Below, piece by piece: positions 57,348-64,000 of a DNA stretch of 64,000 bases. Below the pieces are notes generated by a model. The model was not told where the DNA came from and did no database searches. It was given only the letters and a program-made list of their open reading frames with translations. Each line of letters opens with the position of its first letter. Positions within the stretch are counted from its first letter, which is position 1. The position numbers were made by a program, and so were the translations under genes. The stretch comes from Umbilicaria muhlenbergii (taxonomy: Eukaryota > Ascomycota > Lecanoromycetes > Umbilicariales > Umbilicariaceae), in NCBI GenBank assembly GCA_000611775.1, contig KK106984.1, positions 30,364 to 94,363 of the forward strand, written 5' to 3'.

Positions 57348-58148
57348 CTAGTCGTCCAGGACAACCACGACCCCATGCTCCCCAACCTCGTCACGCCAGC
57401 CAGTCCTCGCACCCTGAGGTCCTCCAGTCCGTGCCTCCCCTCCATTCCCGGTTTCCCCCTCCGCCGCCCTCCTCACACGCGGCGGCAGCCCAAGCTCCAT
57501 CCACTCCTGATCGCTCATTCCATCCTGAAACTCCTTCAGCTCCCTCTCCTCTCTTCTCTTCAACGCCTCGAATCTGCTTTTGTACGGTTCCACCGGCCCA
57601 GTGACAAATTTCATCCGCCAGCGCGTTCCTTCGGCAGTGCGGTCGTCTGCAAAGACCAACGGGTCGATCCACTGGCTTCCGTTGATGACAAAGAGCATCA
57701 ACTCTTCTTCCTCTTCGTCAGTCCACGGGGTCTCGATTTGTCCGCTCCGTCGAAGCTCATTGAGCACGGTGAAGTAAGGACGCATCCAGTGTTCCGGCAG
57801 TTTGGAGTCGATGAACGTTGCGTTGCTGTGAGCGGCAATGCGATATCTTGTCTCTGCGTATCCGCGTCCTAAGGCTTCGGCCATTTGGGGTATGTTCTCA
57901 CCCTTTAGTGATGCGTCGAAGAGGTACTGGTCGTCCCGCTCGGTCCACGGTCTCGTTGCCGGCACCATAGCGAGTTTCTTAAGCGGTCCATCTCGGTTAT
58001 CGAGTAGAGAGGGGTGCCATCCGATGGGCCGTTTCATGGCCGGGAATGGGTCCCACTTCCTCAAGGTTCTACCTTCGAGGATGTAGATAGGAGCGCCATT
58101 CGCCACCATGAGGTTGGCCGGTCTATGCAGTTGCTGGGTGGCTTCCAT
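57348..58148 (-). CDS. SANT/Myb-like protein
   Basis: A single exon of 266 residues. A Myb/SANT-like helix-turn-helix unit is visible at about residues 68-107, RPWTERDDQYLFDASLKGENIPQ and onwards, with regularly spaced aromatic residues. A second acidic WTDEEEEELMLF segment follows around 142-153. The C-terminal part is charged and Gly-rich. It may bind DNA or chromatin in the nucleus. The family is loosely defined and no target can be named. Confidence 0.65.
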   Translation of the reverse strand: MEATQQLHRPANLMVANGAPIYILEGRTLRKWDPFPAMKRPIGWHPSLLDNRDGPLKKLAMVPATRPWTERDDQYLFDASLKGENIPQMAEALGRGYAETRYRIAAHSNATFIDSKLPEHWMRPYFTVLNELRRSGQIETPWTDEEEEELMLFVINGSQWIDPLVFADDRTAEGTRWRMKFVTGPVEPYKSRFEALKRREERELKEFQDGMSDQEWMELGLPPRVRRAAEGETGNGGEARTGGPQGARTGWRDEVGEHGVVVVLDD

Positions 58149-58785
58149 CTTGCGTATATTGCTCTAATCTACATTAGCTGGTTACGTTTAGGAGGAGATC
58201 CCATATCCGTTTAGTCAACGGTGCAAAAGAAGGACATCTTTCAGTAGGTATGGCTCTAATCGTCTCTGACAAGACCTTTGCAGCCAACTTCAACTCACTT
58301 GATGACTAGATTGGGCCGAGATCTCCCTGCTTCTCTAATGATTAACTCGTCTCCGGCGCAGGAGAATCCCAAGGATAAGTCACTCCTCTCGTGGATCCTC
58401 GACGATGAGTATTGTGGCGCTGTCAGTATCTTTCGTCGTGGCGAGAAGCTCTATGCCTGAGGTTAGCGGATAGAGCCCACGACCTTGTCTCAATTGCACT
58501 GCAGGTCCTACTTCTTCAATGCAGAGTGTGGACCTCCCAAGTCAAGATCTTCCTTTGAGTCTGCTATCGTCCATGGTCGTGGTGTTGAGCTGCAGAAGCG
58601 TCTTGACGACCAGGTCAACAGAGAGATTGCCAAGACTTCGAGGGCAGCATCGCGCACAGACCTCGTCAAGTGAGAGATGAACGATCAATCTGCACTGGGA
58701 AATTGCCCGATCATTGCATAAGCTATCATAAGCATCCTATCATACAGCTCCCTTGCAAAATGCCGTGTCAGACGTCCTGAGTTTC
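58149..58785. other. Intergenic stretch
   Basis: Two 60-codon frames on the plus strand (58278-58460 and 58485-58673) show no recognisable family; no other gene signal was seen. Confidence 0.45.
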
Positions 58786-59870
58786 CTAGGACCCCCCGCC
58801 AAATCTCTCGGCAATCCACTGAGGATCAACACGTTTTCCAGTCCTGTCGAAGAATCTCGAAGCAACCTTGATCCACTTCTCTTCTTCATAACGCTCCGCG
58901 AGACTGAACATGTAGACCAGCTACGCCAGAGTAGATTAGCCTTCTGTATGCCCGCACCTCGCGAGAGCGCCGTGGCTTTCCTACCTCTCTGACCGTGAGA
59001 TCATCGCCTTCATCGACATATACGATATGATCTTTGGTCTCTTCCTCTTTCTCATCCTGCTTCTCTTTGCCTTTTCCCTTTCCATTCTTCTCTTTCTTAC
59101 CATCCCCTACTTTCTTAGTGTCGTCTGCTTTCCCTTCTTTCTTGGCTTCACCTACTTTCCCTTCGCCACTCCCTTCGCCTTTGCCATCTTGCTCCTTTTG
59201 GCCTTTGTTTTTCTTGTCTGTTCCTCCACCAGTCTCTCCGCCCTTGCCCTGGTCGTTCTTGTCCTTGTTAAGCTCTTTGAAACGCTCTTTCAATTCCTGT
59301 ACCCCTCCTTTGCCCTGGATGATCTCATTGATAGCTTTCCACGACGTGTTCTTAGCTTTCAACTCCAACAACTGTGCATCCTGTTCGGCAGTCCAGCCAG
59401 ATGCAGTCTTGGTATCTGAAGCTTGGGCAGCAGCTGAAGGTGCAGCAGGGGACTGTGGTGAAGGACCGGGGAGAGCACCAGGAAGGGGATCTGGAAGAGC
59501 ACTAGGAACGGGACCAGGAGGGGGACCAAGAGGGGGGCCTGGAGGACGTCCTTGGGGAGGTCCTGAAGGACGACCTGAAGAACGAACTGGAGCACGAGCC
59601 GGAGGTGGGCCTGGAGGAGCTGCAGCTGGTGCAGGTGGTGGTGCTGTGGCCGGTGTTGAAGTCGCTGCCGCGTTGGTAGGCTTCTTACCATAGGTCAGCA
59701 CCAACAGTAAGCGGACTAGTTGTGTTTTCTCTTCAAACATGAGATACGTTCACTACACAGGACTCGCTCACCTTAGGCTTCGAGCGACGGATGGGGCGTC
59801 CAGGCCCAAAGATGTCGAACAGACTTACGTCCACACGGCGACGACTTTGATTAGCGGGAATGGTAACCAT
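58786..59870 (-). CDS. SANT-like protein with Pro-rich and Lys-rich linkers
   Basis: Exons 59870-59772, 59683-58985 and 58920-58786 give 310 residues. The N-terminal exon adds MVTIPANQSRRRVDVSLFDI and RPIRRSKPK. A Pro/Ala/Gly-rich region follows, then a SANT-like helix unit, SGWTAEQDAQLLELKAKNTS, near residues 146-190 by estimate. A long Lys/Glu/Gly stretch comes next. The last exon supplies a second helical module, LVYMFSLAERYEEEKWIKVA then SRFFDRTGKRVDP, which marks a recurrent fungal SANT-like family and would be missed if the frame were read past the second donor. A nuclear chromatin or transcription role is inferred from the SANT modules only. Confidence 0.75.
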
Positions 59871-60569
59871 CTTGCTTTGCTGAGTGTCAATTCACAAGTT
59901 CAAAGAGGTAATTTTGTCGTGGAATGTGGGAAAAGGGCAATTTGAGAGGGGTTGTCGATGGAAGGAAGCGTGAATGAGGTGATGATGAATCTGACGTGGC
60001 GGTTGAGCTTCAGTGCTCGGACCATTGTCGAAGCGAGGCCGAGTCAACAGCTCACGTGCGAGCGAATTGCCCTACCTCGTCGGAGAGGAGTGTCTACACT
60101 CCCCATTGCTCGAGTATGCTTGATTATGTCGATTTCGCTTGTCAATATTGCAGGAAGCAGAAGATGCGTTGGAGATCGTGACTACAACCTTGACTGCACC
60201 TGAGTTATATAGTCTTGTAGTGCGTACACTATGGACCGCGAGCCCGACCGTTTCTCGGGCTGTCTGTGACTGCGAGTCGATCGCCTGCACTTAACCCTTT
60301 GAAGCCTGAGACTTGGTCCGTGCGGCTGCCAGACTGAGGAGACTTGCTCGTCATGGCAGCCGTAGACTTCTGGTCACCGTAGCGAATCTGCGCACGAGCT
60401 GCACCACCCATCCATACGCGATCCTCTCCTTTCTCGATGACAGAGTAGCTCCACGTCTCTTGCTGGCCTCTTTCAACTCATCCGTACCCACACACACCTC
60501 GCAACGAGCCTGCCATCTCTTCTACTTCTATCCTTCCAAGATTGCCACCGGAGAACCGTCTTCGTCACG
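59871..60569. other. Divergent promoter region
   Basis: No gene. The flanking SANT-like and p24 genes point away from this 0.7-kb segment, which likely holds both promoters. Confidence 0.5.
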
Positions 60570-61428
60570 ATGCGCTTCTCTGTCCCCAGCACCTGCGCCG
60601 CTCTGGCCAGCTTGCTAGCGGTCGCCCTCTCCCACAACATCCAGATGGGCGCGCACTCGAGAGAATGCTTCCATGAGAACCTACACAAGGATGATAAAAT
60701 GACCGTCACATTTCAAGTGGGCGATCGGGAGTTTGGAGGCAGCGGCAACTTGGAGATTGATTTCTGGGTATGCACAAAGCTCCTCCGTACACGCAGCGTC
60801 GGGGGATGATCATTTTAGACCGCGGAGCTTCACCGCATTATACGCGACAAATCGTGTCAGAAATGCTGACCGAGAGTACCGGCGACAGGTGCAAGATCCC
60901 TCTGGTAATAACCAGGTGCACGAGCGCGCCGTCTCGTCGGGCGACCACTCGTTCGAAGCTCGGATGGATGGGAGATACATGTACTGCTTTAGCAACGAGC
61001 ACTGGTCGGCGACGAGCAAGGAAGTCTCCTTCAACGTCCATGGCATCGTATACGTACCCGAGTCCGAAGCACCGTCGGATCCGTTAGAGGCAGAGAGTAC
61101 GTTCTGGCCCGCAGACAAGGGTCGCCGATTGGCTAACGGGTGGCATTCAGTACGTCAATTGTCGGATCTTCTATCGCAGGTCAAGGACGAGCAGTCATAC
61201 ATTGTCATTAGGGAACGGACGCATCGGAATACAGCTGAAAGCACTAATGGAAGGGTCAAGTGGTGGAGTATATTCCAGCTAGGGGTTTTGATTGGCGAAG
61301 GCATCTTCCAGGTGTGGTGGCTTAAGAGATTCTTCGAGGTAAGTGTGCAGAGTGATCGGGCATGCGTCCATGTACATGAAGAATACGAGATTGATGCTGA
61401 CGTCTTGCAGGTCAAGCGGGTCGTTTAG
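60570..61428 (+). CDS. p24/emp24 family cargo receptor
   Basis: Four exons (60570-60767, 60889-61096, 61151-61338, 61411-61428) give 203 residues. A signal peptide ends near ALSHNIQ. The GOLD domain has the paired cysteines in SRECFHENL and YMYCFSNEHWSATSKEVSFNVHG. A short coiled-coil segment, LSDLLSQVKDEQSYIVIRERTHRNTAEST, leads to the single membrane helix. The cytosolic tail ends FFEVKRVV, with the di-phenylalanine signal for COPII and a basic COPI-type end coded by an 18-nt last exon. p24 proteins select cargo for vesicles between ER and Golgi. This is a well-conserved housekeeping gene. Confidence 0.95.
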
Positions 61429-62415
61429 TTGTATCGAATAAGAACCATGTAGCAGAGCACAGCCGAAAGCCACAATTGATGTTCCGGGCAGGTAATTCAA
61501 TTCCGGGTTCCGACCCATGACTGCCAAAACGAGGCGACGAAATGATGTGCTGTGAATGGCCACGCGTGATGTCTGCCCGGGAGCGACAACAGGGTCCACG
61601 ATAGGATTCTCGGACACATGGACGAGGTACCTCGGAACCGTTGCTGCCTTACCCCGCCGTCCTTGGACCTCGATCTCGAGGATGGCACGGCCTCACCGCA
61701 ACGACTCCTCATCACATGTCTTTGATTATGCAAACGGCCGGCGGTAAGATAGATACACGAAGACAAATCCCACCGACACGCCTTTCGCCGCGATTGGAGC
61801 ACGTCGAAGGATGGGCCTCAGATGCAACAAAGTATCTGACCTCACTAACACGAAGTTGCCTCGTTCTATCACTCACTTGCAGTCTGTGCGAAAGGAGTTT
61901 CGTGATCGGCCCGTCCCAAACTCCGGCCAAGATGCAACACCAGTCACACAAGGAAATTACAGCCTGAATGGTATCAGTGGCTTTCAGGGTCTCGGCTTTC
62001 AGGGTCTCGACGTCCAGGGTCTCGACGTTCAGGGTCTCGACCCTCGATTGATCAGCAACGCCACGCCCAGGCCCCCCCTCTCCTCATCTTGCCGTGAATC
62101 AGCCTCCCCATGGCCCGATTGGGATCGAGGCGGACATGGTGAATGATGCATTTGGAAGCATTGCCGGAGTAGTGGGTGCGCTACCCCGCCATTCACGTCT
62201 TGGCTCCGGGGCTATGGGTTAAGCTCCTTTGATGCGTTGCCGTACTCGGACTTGTACCACTATAAACAACGTCGTGTCCGCCAATCGACTGCACTTCCAC
62301 CTTTTCACTCCCGTTGTTCAACCACTACTGCCCAGGTCCTAGTCTTTGCCTTCGACGACCATTATTGTCTCCCCTCCAGCAACCACCCGCCAGACCAACC
62401 CTCACAACACTGACC
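61429..62415. other. Intergenic stretch with a 15-bp array
   Basis: No gene is supported. Apart from the short array at 61981-62040 nothing stands out. The last part is CT-rich and looks like the promoter of the GFA-domain gene. Confidence 0.5.
61981..62040. repeat. 15-bp tandem array, 4 units
   Basis: Four head-to-tail units close to CTTTCAGGGTCTCGA or CGTCCAGGGTCTCGA, differing at two to four bases. Confidence 0.85.
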
Positions 62416-63152
62416 ATGCCTGAAGGAGGGTGCTTCTGCGGCAAGGTCCGAGTCAGCTACACCGGCGAGCCTCAGCTGAAAGTGCGCACTCACCTCTCTC
62501 TTGCCTCAACCACCCTTTCCCGCCTCTCACTTCTCCCGTCCCATCTCTCCCCTTTCTCACCTTCCTCCATGCCCTCCATCCGCCATCATTCCTTCCTTTC
62601 CCCTTCCTTCCCCTAATTAACGCCCCCGACAGGCACTCTGCCACTGTCTCGACTGCCGCAAAATCTCCGGCTCAACCTACAGCACCAACATCGCCGTAAA
62701 AGAAGACGGCTTCAAACTCCTCTCCGGCACTCCGAAATCCATCTCCAAAACCCCCGACTCCGGCAACACTATCACGTCGCACTTCTGCCCGGACTGCGGC
62801 ACCACGTTGTGGCGAGACGGGAAGAGCTTCGAGGGGCTGAAGATCATCAAGGTGGGTTTTTCTCTTTCACCGTCGTGTCGGGCCGGGTTGCGAGTCTCGG
62901 CGGGTTGTTTCTTCCGTCGTCAGTAGTGGGACGGGGTGAAGCGTAGAGAAGAACAATCCGGAAAGACGGAATCGGAATCGACGTCAAGAACCCCCCGCTA
63001 ACGAACCCACTCCATCTGATATGCAGGTCGGAGTCATGGACGACATCTCAGCCCTCGCAGCCGCGAAACCAGGAGTGGAACTGTACGCCGGCACGCGCGT
63101 ATCCTGGGTGCCAGAAATCCCCGGGGCGAAGCAAGCGCAGGGAATGTCGTAG
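62416..63152 (+). CDS. GFA/CENP-V-fold zinc protein
   Basis: Three exons (62416-62481, 62633-62851, 63027-63152) give 136 residues, the usual size of a single GFA (glutathione-dependent formaldehyde-activating enzyme) domain. The zinc ligands are visible: Cys6/Cys8 in GGCFCGKV, Cys25/Cys27/Cys30 in ALCHCLDCRK and Cys74/Cys77 in FCPDCGTTLW. The introns are 151 and 175 bp, longer than most in this window. Members are small zinc-binding carbon-sulphur lyase-like enzymes; most are not proven to act on S-hydroxymethyl-glutathione. Cytosolic location is likely, as there is no signal peptide. Confidence 0.92.
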
Positions 63153-64000
63153 CAGGCGCCGAAGCATGCCGCAAGCACGATCGGGTCGGAGGCGTTTGGC
63201 CGAAGTAGATCAGACGCGTTAGGCCCAAATAATACTCGTGCAATGTAGATAGATAAGCTCTCCCAAAACCCGGGGCTGGCAAGATGGATCGATCGAAAAT
63301 CATGTGGCTGAGCACCTCCACGAGCGTGCACGCGCAGTTCAAGTACCAAAAACCACCAAGTGCATAAGCGTTCGCTGTGCCCGTGCGAGCGTTTTCCTGC
63401 CAGCCCGGTACATGCGTCCTTGCACAGAAAGCAAGAACGATGTGGGTAGCCCAGTGCCCCCTGGTTGGTTGGCCCGCTGCGAAGTACTTGAACAATACAA
63501 GTATTGATGCCGTGGAGACCAAGTAACGCACCTCGACACACATGCGCCGTTGGAGCGGTCCGAGAGCGGAGAAAGCCCAGAGCCCAGAGAGCCCAGGGGA
63601 GGGGTCCGGCCGCCCGCACCCACCAATAACGGGGATCGGCGCGTCCCTGCAAACGACACAAAACGGCCTGCCTGCCTTGATAACGCTGTACCACCACACC
63701 AACACCACCCTCCACAGGGTACCTAACGACTACTACCGCGCAACCTGACTGGTACGAGTACTGCGAGCGCTGCCTACCCTACGACCTGGCTGCACCACCA
63801 CACTCCACCACACCAAGCGACACACAAGGTACGAGTGGCACAACGACCGCACCCACCCCCCAGCTGCTGCAACCTGCAACCTGCACAACCACAATACAAT
63901 ATTGCCTAAACTCCATTCCGGCTAAAAAAAGGATTCCCGGGGAGGGGGGGAAGGGGGGGGGCTCGTATTAATTACTTAAACACACATTAAATCGGAAGCA
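63153..64000. other. Gene-free right edge of the window
   Basis: Long minus-strand frames (63034-63715) overlap the end of the GFA gene but have no family features and look like chance open frames in GC-rich DNA. Purine-rich G runs lie at about 63935-63962. Confidence 0.45.

Noticed and set aside
63034-63715. Two 220-240 codon minus-strand frames
   Set aside because: They overlap the GFA exon in antisense, start or end at arbitrary points and show no domain; open by GC bias.

Overview
This window reads as nuclear DNA of a filamentous ascomycete (Pezizomycotina). Genes are split by short introns, mostly 48-75 bp, with GT-AG ends and CTAAC/CTGAC branch sites. The families are typical of such fungi: FunK1 kinases, WSC-domain secreted protein, HeLo-type pseudokinase, AAA ATPase and 7TM protein. 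A CpG-poor, AT-rich block of dead retroelement sits at the left edge. I cannot fix the class or genus. Exon borders were chosen by eye from splice signals, frame and family resemblance; every spliced CDS given sums to a whole number of codons.

Layout. 1-4.4 kb: decayed Ty3/gypsy element and AT-rich relics. 4.4-7.5 kb: a FunK1 kinase gene with a partial tandem copy of its 3' end. 7.5-9.9 kb: gene-free, holding a 599-bp MITE-like element with 8-bp target duplication, a tandem array and a nested hairpin. 9.9-14.8 kb: one large gene for a secreted propeller/WSC protein. 14.8-21.2 kb: mostly gene-free apart from one Cys-rich membrane protein. 21.2-26.6 kb: a possible nucleotide-sugar module of RmlB-like dehydratase, small ABM-fold protein, bacterial-type WecE/RffA-like aminotransferase and GIG1-like protein. 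27.5-36.5 kb: amino-acid/choline permease, aldo-keto reductase, MFS transporter and histidine acid phosphatase, all on the plus strand. 37.4-41.6 kb: a divergent pair of kinase-fold proteins, both lacking the catalytic Asp. 42.2-47.3 kb: APH-type phosphotransferase, AAA ATPase, PSI-domain membrane protein and a DUF3237 protein. The last two are encoded by short exons and are easy to miss. 48.7-50.2 kb: a decayed 7TM-type gene. 51.7-63.2 kb: SDR, 14-3-3-like protein, two SANT/Myb-like proteins, p24 cargo receptor and GFA-domain protein.

How the genes may work together. The strongest functional story is 21.2-26.6 kb. A sugar-nucleotide 4,6-dehydratase-like enzyme next to a 4-keto-6-deoxyhexose aminotransferase would give a 4-amino-4,6-dideoxyhexose nucleotide, a bacterial-type sugar. 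The adjacent GIG1 family is linked to GlcNAc response and chitin synthesis. The transport and redox genes downstream might belong to the same unit, but no glycosyltransferase and no polyketide, peptide or terpene core enzyme is visible, so this is a hypothesis. The remaining genes look like independent housekeeping or accessory functions.
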